DNA of 11,458 bases from Oscillospiraceae bacterium (GTDB lineage: Bacteria; Bacillota; Clostridia; Oscillospirales; Ruminococcaceae): the NCBI GenBank assembly GCA_018110855.1, contig JAGBFZ010000202.1, positions 1-11,458 on the forward strand, in the 5' to 3' direction. Below, one piece after another: positions 1 through 6,354 of this stretch. The position numbers were made by a program, and so were the translations under genes. Within the stretch, counting starts at the first letter, position 1; the number at the start of each line of letters is the position of its first letter. The notes under the pieces are model-generated. The model saw only the letters and a list, made by a program, of their open reading frames with translations, was not told the DNA's origin and searched no databases.

Positions 1-917
1 GCAGCCTGAGGAGCCTTTGTTCCCTTAATAATAGTCCATGCTCTAACCTCGGGCTTACCTGCGGTAAGATAGGAAATAAGACCAAGAAGAGAATAGCCCT
101 CCTTGATTATCCTGTCAAGACCCGAAACTTCAAGACCCAGCTCGGAAAGGAACATCTCCTTGTCCTCGTCGCTCATATCGGAAATCTCTGCCTCAAGCTG
201 AGCGCAGATGGGCAAAACAGCCGCATTCTCACGCTTTGCGATATCGCAGACAGTCTTGTAATGAACGGAGGTCTCAATATTGTTCTTGAAATCCTCCTCG
301 CTGAGATTTGCCGCATAAATAACAGGCTTTGCGGAAAGCAGCGGAGTGGTCTTTATGATCTCGCTCTGCTCCTCGGTAAATCCGAAGGAACGTGCGGAAT
401 GACCCTCCTCAAGGTGAGCCTTCAGTGCTTCGAGAAAATCAAGCTCGATCTGATATTTCTTGTCGCCCTTGATCAGCTTTTTTGTGCGGTCGATACGTCT
501 TTCAAGCAGCTCTATATCGGAAAAAATAAGCTCAAGATCAATTGTCTCAATATCCCTCTGCGGGTCGATATTTCCGTCAACATGGATAATATTCTGATCC
601 TCGAAGCAGCGGACAACATGAACGATAGCGTCCACCTCACGGATATTTGCAAGGAACTTGTTTCCCAGTCCCTCACCCTTGGACGCACCCTTTACAAGAC
701 CTGCAATATCCACAAATTCAAGGGTAGCAGGAGTGAATTTGTCAGGCTCGTACATCTCTTTCAGCTTGTCAAGACGGCTGTCGGGAACGGAAACAATTCC
801 CACATTGGGCTCGATGGTGCAGAAGGGATAATTTGCGGACTCTGCGCCTGCATTTGTAAGAGCGTTAAAAAGCGTACTTTTTCCGACATTCGGAAGACCA
901 ACCATACCTAATTTCAT
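1..917 (-). CDS. ychF: YchF/OLA1-type ribosome-associated ATPase (3' end outside window)
   Basis: Cytoplasmic P-loop NTPase of the Obg/OLA1 family, which binds ribosomes and, unlike most TRAFAC GTPases, prefers ATP. 305 complete codons are visible; family members are about 365 residues, so roughly the last 60 lie beyond the left edge. Visible in the translation: G1/P-loop GLPNVGKS at residues 7-14, switch II DIAGL at 70-74, and the G4 position reads NLSE (204-207) instead of NKxD, the hallmark of the ATP-preferring subgroup. The start of the TGS domain (AGKPEVRAWTIIKGTKAP, about 286-303) is reached before truncation. The start ATG at 917 is preceded by AAAGGAAA. The stop of the small membrane-protein gene lies 20 bp upstream, so the two are probably cotranscribed from the promoter at 1217-1245. 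Identification is secure; the physiological role of YchF is only partly known for the family. Confidence 0.96.
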   Translation of the reverse strand, partial: MKLGMVGLPNVGKSTLFNALTNAGAESANYPFCTIEPNVGIVSVPDSRLDKLKEMYEPDKFTPATLEFVDIAGLVKGASKGEGLGNKFLANIREVDAIVHVVRCFEDQNIIHVDGNIDPQRDIETIDLELIFSDIELLERRIDRTKKLIKGDKKYQIELDFLEALKAHLEEGHSARSFGFTEEQSEIIKTTPLLSAKPVIYAANLSEEDFKNNIETSVHYKTVCDIAKRENAAVLPICAQLEAEISDMSDEDKEMFLSELGLEVSGLDRIIKEGYSLLGLISYLTAGKPEVRAWTIIKGTKAPQA

Positions 918-937
918 ATTACCGATTTCCTTTGCAA

Positions 938-1168
938 TTATTCTTCGTCATCAAAGCTGAGATTGCGGACATATTCGTCTGCGTCAAAATCCTCTCCCGA
1001 GGAGCATTTGCACACAGCCTTTCTGCCGCTTGTGAGCTTAGAAACGGCAACTCCTGTGAAAATACCCACAACAAAAGCACCAACAGTCAGGAGAATAAGA
1101 AGTCCCTTGGATATCTTGATCTTTTCATCGGCATATTTTCCCACAGTGGAAATGATTTCCTCTAACAT
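938..1168 (-). CDS. Small single-helix membrane protein, hypothetical
   Basis: 76-residue protein of unknown function. A charged N-terminus (residues 1-21, with a run of K/D/E) is followed by one hydrophobic helix at about 22-44 containing G30, G35 and G39, then a basic stretch (KLTSGRK), two close cysteines (C53 and C55 in VCKCSSG) and a very acidic tail ending DDEE. This resembles a membrane-anchored small protein with a cytosolic tail; I do not recognise a family. AAAGGCGG lies 10 bp before the ATG, and a sigma-A-like promoter (1217-1245) lies just upstream, so the gene is very likely expressed. It is the first gene of a probable two-gene unit with ychF, 20 bp downstream. The pairing does not by itself reveal a role. 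Confidence 0.8.
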   Translation of the reverse strand: MLEEIISTVGKYADEKIKISKGLLILLTVGAFVVGIFTGVAVSKLTSGRKAVCKCSSGEDFDADEYVRNLSFDDEE

Positions 1169-1216
1169 AATTAAACATCCGCCTTTCTCATTTGATAAAT
1201 TTAGCGTTCAACTCAT

Positions 1217-1245
1217 ATTATACACCATCTGCACAGAAATTGCAA
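1217..1245 (-). promoter_or_regulatory. Sigma-A-type promoter for the small membrane protein and ychF
   Basis: On the minus strand a TTGCAA -35 box (1240-1245) is separated by 17 bp from a perfect TATAAT -10 box (1217-1222). Transcription should start near 1210, giving a leader of about 40 nt to the ATG at 1168. It lies between the end of the HAD gene and the small membrane-protein gene and shares the 12-mer ATGGTGTATAAT with the promoter at 2270-2298. Confidence 0.75.
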
Positions 1246-1261
1246 TAGAATTTTTACATTT

Positions 1262-2068
1262 TTACAGTACGAATTTTTCGATAACGTCTACTATTCCATC
1301 CTCATCGTTTGAGGGAGCAATATAATCTGCCGCTTCCTTTGCAGCATCACATCCGTTAGACATTGCCACACCGAGCCCCGCATATTTTATCATAGAAACA
1401 TCATTGAAGCCGTCTCCGCAGGCAATGACCTCCTCACGGGTTATGTCAAGCCTGCCGATAAGAGCCTTTATTGATTCCGCCTTGTCGATACCGTTCGGGA
1501 CCACCTCCACAAAAAACGGCTCCGAACGGAATACGTTTGCCTTTCCCGAAAGCAGTTCGGCAAGACGTTTCTCGGCTTTTTCAGCGATCTCAGGATCACC
1601 CGTCAGCAGGCATTTTACGGGAGCATGAGCAATATCCTCAAGGAAATTATCCGTTATCCTTATGGGCATACCGTTTATCCTTGATTCAAGGTCAACGTAC
1701 TGATCACGGCGGTGAGCAGCGATAATGTCACCCTCCTTGTAGGTGATGATGCCTATCCCGAACTCTTCTGCAACAGAATATGCAGTTTCCAGAGCCTCCC
1801 GTGAAATGGTATTTGAAGAAATGATCTCCCCTGTGGAGACATTTTTGATAAGTCCTCCGTTAAACGGAAGGATATATCCCCCTCTTGAGGAAAGCTCCAG
1901 CTCCCCCGCCGCATAGGCAAGCCCGGGCTCGGGACGTCCCGAAGCAATTGCAATTATAAGCCCATTGTCGGACGCCTTCATAAGCGTTCTTCTTGTATTT
2001 TCGGTAATAAGCTTTCTGCTGTCGGTAAGAGTTCCGTCAATATCAAGAAAAATGATCTTATACTTCAT
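1262..2068 (-). CDS. Cof-type HAD-superfamily phosphatase (HAD-IIB)
   Basis: 268-residue cytoplasmic phosphatase of the Cof/YbjI/YwpJ group, Mg-dependent enzymes that dephosphorylate sugar phosphates, nucleotide-related phosphates or vitamin-B6 precursors; the substrate cannot be read from the sequence. Catalytic motifs in order: motif I DIDGTLTD with nucleophile D9 and acid/base D11; motif II ASGRP with S43; a type IIB cap domain inserted between about 85 and 190; motif III lysine K196 (IDKAESI); motif IV GDGFNDVSM with D219 and D223 for Mg2+. Length fits the family (about 260-280). The ATG at 2068 has GAGGAG 8 bp upstream and a promoter at 2100-2129. The next gene downstream has its own promoter, so this is probably monocistronic. 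No strong terminator is visible after the stop. Confidence 0.93.
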   Translation of the reverse strand: MKYKIIFLDIDGTLTDSRKLITENTRRTLMKASDNGLIIAIASGRPEPGLAYAAGELELSSRGGYILPFNGGLIKNVSTGEIISSNTISREALETAYSVAEEFGIGIITYKEGDIIAAHRRDQYVDLESRINGMPIRITDNFLEDIAHAPVKCLLTGDPEIAEKAEKRLAELLSGKANVFRSEPFFVEVVPNGIDKAESIKALIGRLDITREEVIACGDGFNDVSMIKYAGLGVAMSNGCDAAKEAADYIAPSNDEDGIVDVIEKFVL

Positions 2069-2076
2069 TTTATCTG

Positions 2077-2082
2077 CTCCTC
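2077..2082 (-). promoter_or_regulatory. Ribosome binding site of the HAD phosphatase
   Basis: GAGGAG on the minus strand, 8 nt before the ATG at 2068. It supports this start over any internal methionine. Confidence 0.75.
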
Positions 2083-2099
2083 ATTCACATAATGATATA

Positions 2100-2129
2100 A
2101 TTTTACCCTTATCAATATAAATTTTTCAA
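2100..2129 (-). promoter_or_regulatory. Promoter for the HAD phosphatase gene
   Basis: Minus-strand TTGAAA (2124-2129), 18-bp spacer, TAAAAT (2100-2105). Both boxes are close to the sigma-A consensus and lie between the upstream terminator (2156-2191) and the gene, so HAD expression would not depend on readthrough. Confidence 0.55.
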
Positions 2130-2155
2130 TATAAAAATAAATCGAAAGAGAAAAC

Positions 2156-2191
2156 AAATAAAAAGCAGCCACCGAAAAAACAGTGACTGCC
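2156..2191 (-). terminator. Intrinsic terminator at the end of the candidate small RNA
   Basis: Minus-strand stem: an 11-nt arm (forward 2181-2191) and a 10-nt arm (forward 2165-2174) pair over 10 bp with two G-U wobbles, around a TTTTTT loop (2175-2180), followed by TTTTTATTTG. On the plus strand the wobbles become C-A mismatches, so the terminator works best for minus-strand transcription. It lies about 215 bp beyond the HD gene's stop codon but only about 70 nt beyond the predicted start of the transcript from 2270-2298. Confidence 0.7.
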
Positions 2192-2263
2192 TTTTATGGA
2201 AAGATTTTAAGAGAGGATAGTGTGTTTGGTTAATCAAAGAGAATGTAATGTTTCTCTGAGTTT
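2158..2263 (-). ncRNA. Candidate small RNA or terminated leader transcript (about 105 nt)
   Basis: A good minus-strand promoter (2270-2298) and an intrinsic terminator (2156-2191) bracket about 105 nt. No ATG occurs in the transcribed strand between the predicted start and the terminator, and I see no ribosome binding site, so a peptide is unlikely. A 5' stem-loop is present: AGAGAA pairs with TTCTCT around an 8-nt loop (2238-2257), followed by an unpaired A/C-rich stretch and the terminator stem. This is the typical layout of a trans-acting small RNA. Alternatively it is a prematurely terminated leader of the HAD gene, whose start lies about 90 bp past the terminator. No known RNA family was recognised. 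Promoter and terminator are seen; RNA status is inferred. Confidence 0.45.
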
Positions 2264-2269
2264 GTTTTA

Positions 2270-2298
2270 ATTATACACCATAACAATTAAATAATCAA
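2270..2298 (-). promoter_or_regulatory. Sigma-A-type promoter driving the candidate small RNA
   Basis: Minus-strand TTGATT (2293-2298), 17-bp spacer, perfect TATAAT (2270-2275); expected start near 2263. It lies in the AT-rich gap after the HD gene and points away from it. Confidence 0.65.
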
Positions 2299-2405
2299 TT
2301 CATTTTTTACACAAAATTTCACAGATTTTTTAGCAATAATAACACAAATCCAAATTGATAAATGTTTTTTTTGTGCATTTTGAAAGCATCATACTCAATT
2401 AAATG

Positions 2406-2906
2406 CTAAATTGTATATTTTTCTTCATATATCTGCTCAAGAAGCCTTAACCCTGAATTTGTACGGAATATTCTGCTTTTAACCGATGATACCGCACTGT
2501 CGGACATATTGTCCTCATAGATGTTAACAAGAAAATCCGCTTCAATAAGTATCTGCAAAGGAAGAGAATCTATCCCATGATAGGTGTGATGACGCCCCAC
2601 CATATTGCATACCCTCTGAATAAACTCCTCGTCCGCTCCCAGTTCGGAAAGAATATCTGCGGCAGCGGCAGGTCCCTCAAGCTCCTGAAACTTTCCGTCG
2701 GAGGAGCCGTGAAGCTTTTCTGCGTTATGTATTCCGATATCGTGCAGTACCGCCGCCGCTTCAAGAATATCCAGCTCCCGCTCGGAAAGCTGCTCTTCCA
2801 TGCCAATAAAACGTGCGTAGGCATACACCTTCATAAAGTGATTAATACGTCTTGGGTCTCCCCTGTCATAGCTCACAGCCATGCTAATAATTTCAGAAAT
2901 ATCCAT
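2406..2906 (-). CDS. HD-domain metal-dependent phosphohydrolase
   Basis: 166-residue soluble protein with a single HD domain and no partner domain. Metal-binding residues are visible in order: H23 (INHFMKVY), the H55-D56 doublet (AAVLHDIG), H106/H107 (VGRHHTYH) and D124 (LIEADFL). This is the H...HD...H...D set of the HD superfamily, whose small members hydrolyse phosphate esters of nucleotides or nucleotide second messengers. The substrate is unknown. The sequence AAVLHDIGIHNAEKLHG resembles stand-alone HD hydrolases of Clostridia. The ATG at 2906 has AAAGGTGA 6 bp upstream. It is divergently arranged with the P-loop ATPase at 3000, with 93 bp between the starts. No terminator follows the stop closely; the first strong one is at 2156-2191. 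Confidence 0.88.
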   Translation of the reverse strand: MDISEIISMAVSYDRGDPRRINHFMKVYAYARFIGMEEQLSERELDILEAAAVLHDIGIHNAEKLHGSSDGKFQELEGPAAAADILSELGADEEFIQRVCNMVGRHHTYHGIDSLPLQILIEADFLVNIYEDNMSDSAVSSVKSRIFRTNSGLRLLEQIYEEKYTI

Positions 2907-2988
2907 TACAGCTCACCTTTCTTTCAACAATCGGAGAAAAATGCATAAAATATTATCACCGACCGCTTTTTCGGTCAGAAATTATCAT

Positions 2989-2994
2989 GGAGGG
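2989..2994 (+). promoter_or_regulatory. Ribosome binding site of the P-loop ATPase
   Basis: GGAGGG, 5 bp before the ATG at 3000. It fixes the start of the ATPase and shows that the ATG at 2987 in another frame is not used. Confidence 0.75.
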
Positions 2995-2999
2995 ATATT

Positions 3000-4070
3000 A
3001 TGTCACACGAACACTATTATTTAGGCTCGTCCTCGCCATCGGGCTTTCTAACGCCCATATCAGAGCTTCTGGGGGACAAAAGCAACACTGTCTATATCTT
3101 CAAGGGCACAGCGGGAAGCGGAAAATCCACCCTTATGAAAAAAATCAGCGAGGCATTCAGCGAAAAGCCTCAGGAGATATATCACTGTTCCGCCGACCCC
3201 TATTCCCTTGACGCAGTTTATCTCCCCGAAAGCAAGGCTCTCATAATCGACGGAACAGCTCCACACTGTATTGATCCCGTTTATCCGAAAGCAGTGGAGT
3301 GCATCGTAGATCTTGGCGCATATATCGAAACGCAGAAGCTCCGTTCAGCAAAAGACGAAGTCATCAGCCTTACAGACGAATACGGAGAATGTCACAAACG
3401 CTGCCGTCTGTGTCTTGGCGCAGCGGCATCAGTCATCGAGGATATCGAAGGCTCCGCAGGCTCAGCTCTTAATAAAAGCAAACTATCCTCATTCACAGAA
3501 AAATTCATCAAGCGGGTCATTCCAAAAAAAGAAAGCGATACTGCAGGACATATTTACAGGAAGCAGAGAGCTGCCATCACCATGAACGGCTACTCCGTTT
3601 TTACTCCCGAAAGCGGAAAAATCTTTCTTTTAAGTGATGATAATATCGTTGCTGCAGCAGCATTTCTATCCGCCGCTGCAGAAAAGATCTCGGGAAAGGG
3701 CTATGATGTTCATATCAGCGAATGTTATCTGAGCCAAAGACGATTCATCGAATATCTGAGCGTTCCCGAGCTGAATATACATTTTATCGCGTCAACCTGC
3801 ATAAACAACCTGTCTCTTGAAGCATATGACAAGCAGATAAACTTCAGACGCTTCTACTCAAGCGAGATAATAGGAGAAGCCTCCGTCAAACAGAGAATAA
3901 AATTCGGCAAAAAAGCATGTGCGGAATTTCTGAAGGAATCCGCCGCCGCCCTTATCGATGCCAAGACCATTCACGACAAGATCGAGGAGCATTACATCTC
4001 CGCCGCAGATTTTGACGGTCTGAACAGGCTTGCATATAAGCTCATCTCGGAAATCAAGAGCTTAGGCTGA
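3000..4070 (+). CDS. Two-domain P-loop ATPase of the PRK06851 type, second P-loop degenerate
   Basis: 356-residue cytoplasmic protein of unknown function that matches, from memory, a Firmicutes family of tandem ATPase repeats (PRK06851). N-terminal domain: Walker A GTAGSGKST at residues 36-44 and the family signature ALIIDGTAPH (80-89) followed by DPVYPKAVECIVDLG, with D84 in the Walker B position. A helical linker (about 110-185) leads to a second domain starting near GHIYRKQRAAITMNGY. Where the second P-loop should be, after KIFLL (207-211), the sequence reads SDDNIVAAA: glycines, lysine and Ser/Thr are lost while the flanks (AEKISGKGYDVHISECY and IPEL-like VPELNIHFIAST) keep the repeat fold. 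Only the first site should bind ATP. The gene ends 9 bp inside the convergent sugar-transferase gene. GGAGGG, 5 bp upstream, supports the ATG. Confidence 0.8.
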   Translation: MSHEHYYLGSSSPSGFLTPISELLGDKSNTVYIFKGTAGSGKSTLMKKISEAFSEKPQEIYHCSADPYSLDAVYLPESKALIIDGTAPHCIDPVYPKAVECIVDLGAYIETQKLRSAKDEVISLTDEYGECHKRCRLCLGAAASVIEDIEGSAGSALNKSKLSSFTEKFIKRVIPKKESDTAGHIYRKQRAAITMNGYSVFTPESGKIFLLSDDNIVAAAAFLSAAAEKISGKGYDVHISECYLSQRRFIEYLSVPELNIHFIASTCINNLSLEAYDKQINFRRFYSSEIIGEASVKQRIKFGKKACAEFLKESAAALIDAKTIHDKIEEHYISAADFDGLNRLAYKLISEIKSLG

Positions 4071-5441
4071 CTTTTCCTCCTTGACCTCTTTGACGCCCTC
4101 AGTGCTTTCGGGGATAAAAAGTATCTTAATTGTCATAAGTATAAGCTTCAGGTCCAGCAGAATGGAATACTGCTCAATGTACATCAGATCAAGGCGCAGC
4201 TTGTCGTAAGGAGTGGTATTGTATTTTCCGAGGACCTGAGCATAACCTGTAAGACCTGCCTTGACCTTGAGCCTGTAGCGAAATTCGGGCATTGTTTTCT
4301 CGTTTTCCGCAGCAAGCTCGGGCCGCTCGGGGCGGGGCCCCACAATTGACATATCCCCCTTTAAAACATTAAGTATCTGTGGCAGCTCATCAATTCTTAC
4401 CTTTCGGATGATCTTACCCACAGGGGTTATCCTGTCATCATTCTCCCCCGCAAGACGTGCAACTCCGTCACTTTCGGCATCTGTTCTCATGCTGCGGAAT
4501 TTATAAACCTTGAATATCCTGCCGTCCTTGGTAAGCCGCTCCTGAGTATAGAAAACAGGGCCTCCGTCATATAGCTTGATGCAGACTGCTGTCACAAGCA
4601 TAATGGGCAGAGTGAGTACGAATCCCACAAGAGAAACCGCAAGATCCAGCGCTCTTTTAATAATAAGCTCCTCTGCGGAAAGTCCCGAATTTCTGCATAC
4701 AAGCAGCGGGGTATCAAATAAATGGATCTGCTCCGCTCCTCGAATAATTATATCGGAAAGCTTGGGAGTGATATAAGTCCGCTTAGAACGTTCAAAGCAT
4801 ATTTTAAGGATATCATTTTTTCTCTCGCTGGGAACATCACAGATGATAACAGCGTCAAAGGAATCAATAAGCTCGGTTATAGTCTCAGTATCCTCATCGC
4901 AGCTCACCGACTGGCAGATCATAAACCTGTCCTCCCGCCTGCTCATTTTTTCCACCAGCGGGACCGCCTGCCTGCTTCCGTAGATTATTATCATTTTTTT
5001 CGGAGCATAAAGTTTTGAATAAAGTCTGTTTCCAAGATATGCCCAAAGAAAAATGAAAGCAATATCAACGAGCGTAATGATGACCATGGGAAGAAGATCT
5101 GCCACTGCACGCTCTAAAAGACTGATCTGCAAATATGTTATGGCATTTATAAAAAGCGTTGAAAGTGATTGGGAATAGATTATATCCGAAACCCGAAGAA
5201 GTCCTATTCTGAAGCCGTTGTATATGCGAGAGAAAAGAAAGATAAGGATAAGATAAACTCCGAATATGAGCAGGTTTCCCTTCCATCCGAAGAAATCCGC
5301 CTGAATACGGGAGTTTTCAAGCTTAATATTATAATGGGTGAGCCATACATATGCATATGAGCCTAAAAGAAAGGCTATCAGCACCATAGATATAAGACCC
5401 ATTATTAGTCTTTTATATTTATCTCGCTTTTTTGTATTCAT
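4062..5441 (-). CDS. Polyprenyl-phosphate sugar-1-phosphate transferase (WbaP/WcaJ-type)
   Basis: 459-residue membrane enzyme of the polyisoprenyl-phosphate hexose-1-phosphate transferase family, which moves a sugar-1-phosphate from UDP-sugar to undecaprenyl phosphate at the cytoplasmic face and starts exopolysaccharide, capsule or glycan synthesis. Layout: hydrophobic helices at about 12-34, 55-71 and 113-138 and probably one near 93-110; a Rossmann-like domain beginning MIIIYGSRQAV (150-160); the re-entrant helix KRALDLAVSLVGFVLTLPIML (262-282); and the catalytic domain with GGPVFYTQER, KVYKFRSMRTDAE (311-323), RITPVGK, RIDELPQILNVLKGDMSIVGPRPER (349-373) and KAGLTGYAQV. All core motifs are intact. 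The acidic residues D335/D336 before RITPVG are the likely counterpart of the catalytic acid pair, which is tentative. No glycosyltransferase cluster is adjacent. Its own promoter is at 5490-5518. The sugar cannot be predicted. Confidence 0.93.
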   Translation of the reverse strand: MNTKKRDKYKRLIMGLISMVLIAFLLGSYAYVWLTHYNIKLENSRIQADFFGWKGNLLIFGVYLILIFLFSRIYNGFRIGLLRVSDIIYSQSLSTLFINAITYLQISLLERAVADLLPMVIITLVDIAFIFLWAYLGNRLYSKLYAPKKMIIIYGSRQAVPLVEKMSRREDRFMICQSVSCDEDTETITELIDSFDAVIICDVPSERKNDILKICFERSKRTYITPKLSDIIIRGAEQIHLFDTPLLVCRNSGLSAEELIIKRALDLAVSLVGFVLTLPIMLVTAVCIKLYDGGPVFYTQERLTKDGRIFKVYKFRSMRTDAESDGVARLAGENDDRITPVGKIIRKVRIDELPQILNVLKGDMSIVGPRPERPELAAENEKTMPEFRYRLKVKAGLTGYAQVLGKYNTTPYDKLRLDLMYIEQYSILLDLKLILMTIKILFIPESTEGVKEVKEEKSA

Positions 5442-5489
5442 TTATCGGAAACATTCCTTTCAAAAGACGTGCTTTATCCATGTTATATA

Positions 5490-5518
5490 ATTATAGCACA
5501 ACGCAGCATCAAAAGCAA
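5490..5518 (-). promoter_or_regulatory. Promoter of the sugar transferase gene
   Basis: Minus-strand TTGCTT (5513-5518), 17-bp spacer, extended -10 TGCTATAAT (-10 box 5490-5495). It begins just past the stop codon of the permease half gene, so the transferase is probably transcribed independently, with a leader of about 40 nt and AAAGGAAT upstream of the ATG at 5441. Confidence 0.7.
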
Positions 5519-5521
5519 GTC

Positions 5522-5893
5522 CTATTCCCGATTATTGCCGAAAAGAGCCGAAAAAAGCTCCTTTATCCCGATAATAAGGATAAAGCCTGCGAAAATCTTT
5601 CCCAGAAGCTCAGAACCTATAAGTCTTGCACCATAACAGCCTGCCGCCGCTCCCAAAATTCCCGTTATCAGAGCAGGAACAAGCTCCCTGAACGGGATAA
5701 GTCCGTTTTTACGGTGAATAATCACCGACAGCAGTGCAATGGGAAGAAAGAAAATAAGATTTATCCCCTGAGCCTCAAGCTGAGGCATACCCATTACCGC
5801 CGTGAGCCAGACAATAAGCACCATTCCTCCGCCCACTCCCAGAGAAGCAAGAAGCCCTGTGATGAAGGCGGCTATCCATGTTATCAGCGTCAT
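5522..5893 (-). CDS. TauE/SafE (TSUP) permease, C-terminal half protein
   Basis: 123-residue hydrophobic protein corresponding to one half of a TauE/SafE-type transporter; the family normally has about 250 residues and 8 membrane helices built from two repeats. Four helices are likely, at about 5-33, 45-60, 71-88 and 95-115. The repeat signature GVGGGMVL (19-26) is followed by AQGINLIFFLPIALLSVIIH, as in full-length members. Its ATG overlaps the stop of the upstream half gene in ATGA (5890-5893), and GATAAGGA about 10 bp upstream inside that gene can serve as ribosome binding site, so translation is probably coupled. It aligns with the other half through LP..LLS, NG, and G..GAA.G. Family substrates are sulfite, sulfonates or other organic anions; none can be assigned here. 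A native split and a recent frameshift are both possible. Confidence 0.85.
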   Translation of the reverse strand: MTLITWIAAFITGLLASLGVGGGMVLIVWLTAVMGMPQLEAQGINLIFFLPIALLSVIIHRKNGLIPFRELVPALITGILGAAAGCYGARLIGSELLGKIFAGFILIIGIKELFSALFGNNRE

Positions 5894-6243
5894 AACAGAA
5901 GATTCCTTATCCCTGCGGCAATGAGCAGCGCACCGAATATTCCCGACAGCAGCCTTACAGGTATCCTTTTCATCAATAATGCGCCTATCGCCGCTCCCGC
6001 CAGCCCGAAGGGAATAAGCTTTACCGCGCTCATATAATCAAGGCTGCCGTTTTCCAGATAAAACAGAGCGGAAACTGCGGACAAGGGCAGTGTCAGAGCA
6101 AGGGAGCCTGCATGGGCTTTCTTTGTTTCAAAGCCGTTTCTTTTCAGCATAGGAACTGCGATAATCCCGCCCCCCGAGCCAAAAAATCCGTTTGCAACCC
6201 CCGCAGCACCGCCGAGGAGTCTCATTTTGTTCTTTTTATCCAT
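5890..6243 (-). CDS. TauE/SafE (TSUP) permease, N-terminal half protein
   Basis: 117-residue membrane protein, the partner of the downstream half gene. A basic start (MDKKNKMR) is followed by the TSUP repeat signature GFFGSGGGIIAVPML (19-33), AHAGSLALTLPLSAVSALFY, NGSLDY and GLAGAAIGALLMKRIP, with four likely helices. The two proteins together have the length and motif order of one normal TauE/SafE transporter, and they are visibly homologous to each other, including the ending IAAGIRNLL here against IIGIKELF in the partner. GAGGTGAT lies 5 bp before the ATG at 6243. The region upstream is divergent with the asparaginase gene. I found no convincing -10/-35 pair for this strand there, so its promoter is uncertain. 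Confidence 0.85.
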   Translation of the reverse strand: MDKKNKMRLLGGAAGVANGFFGSGGGIIAVPMLKRNGFETKKAHAGSLALTLPLSAVSALFYLENGSLDYMSAVKLIPFGLAGAAIGALLMKRIPVRLLSGIFGALLIAAGIRNLLL

Positions 6244-6266
6244 GTTAAATCACCTCATGGCTATTG

Positions 6267-6285
6267 TTTACCGCACCGAGGTAAA
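6267..6285. repeat. Inverted repeat in the divergent intergenic region (possible operator)
   Basis: TTTACC, 7-nt spacer, GGTAAA. The perfect 6-bp arms lie between the two divergent starts, 7 bp upstream of the asparaginase -35 box and 23 bp before the permease ATG. The size and place suit a dimeric repressor or activator site, but no regulator was identified. Confidence 0.4.
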
Positions 6286-6292
6286 TATTACA

Positions 6293-6321
6293 TTTACAAG
6301 TGTGCGATTTTGTGGTAAAAT
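6293..6321 (+). promoter_or_regulatory. Promoter of the asparaginase gene
   Basis: TTTACA (6293-6298), 17-bp spacer, extended -10 TGGTAAAAT with the -10 box at 6316-6321. Transcription should begin near 6328, which falls on the upstream ATG and leaves a leader of about 27 nt before the ATG at 6355. Confidence 0.7.
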
Positions 6322-6354
6322 AATAGCATGAATAATATGTTAGGAATGATCAAA

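Noticed and set aside
261..911. Plus-strand open frame of 216 codons opposite ychF
   Set aside because: ychF on the minus strand has all family motifs; the plus-strand product is a cysteine- and leucine-rich shadow.
2961..2976. GACCG/CGGTC hairpin before the P-loop ATPase
   Set aside because: The stem is only 5 bp, it lies 12 bp before the ribosome binding site, and the nearby -10-like boxes lack a good -35 partner. It cannot be called a riboswitch or terminator.
5432..6037. Plus-strand open frame of 201 codons
   Set aside because: It lies opposite the permease half genes, its product is rich in K, R, S and H with no recognisable motif, and it has no plausible ribosome binding site. It is an antisense shadow.
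6328..6354. Upstream ATG adding 9 residues to the asparaginase
   Set aside because: The promoter places the transcript start on this ATG and no ribosome binding site precedes it. The product from 6355 starts in the usual way (MKKIKWLSTGG).
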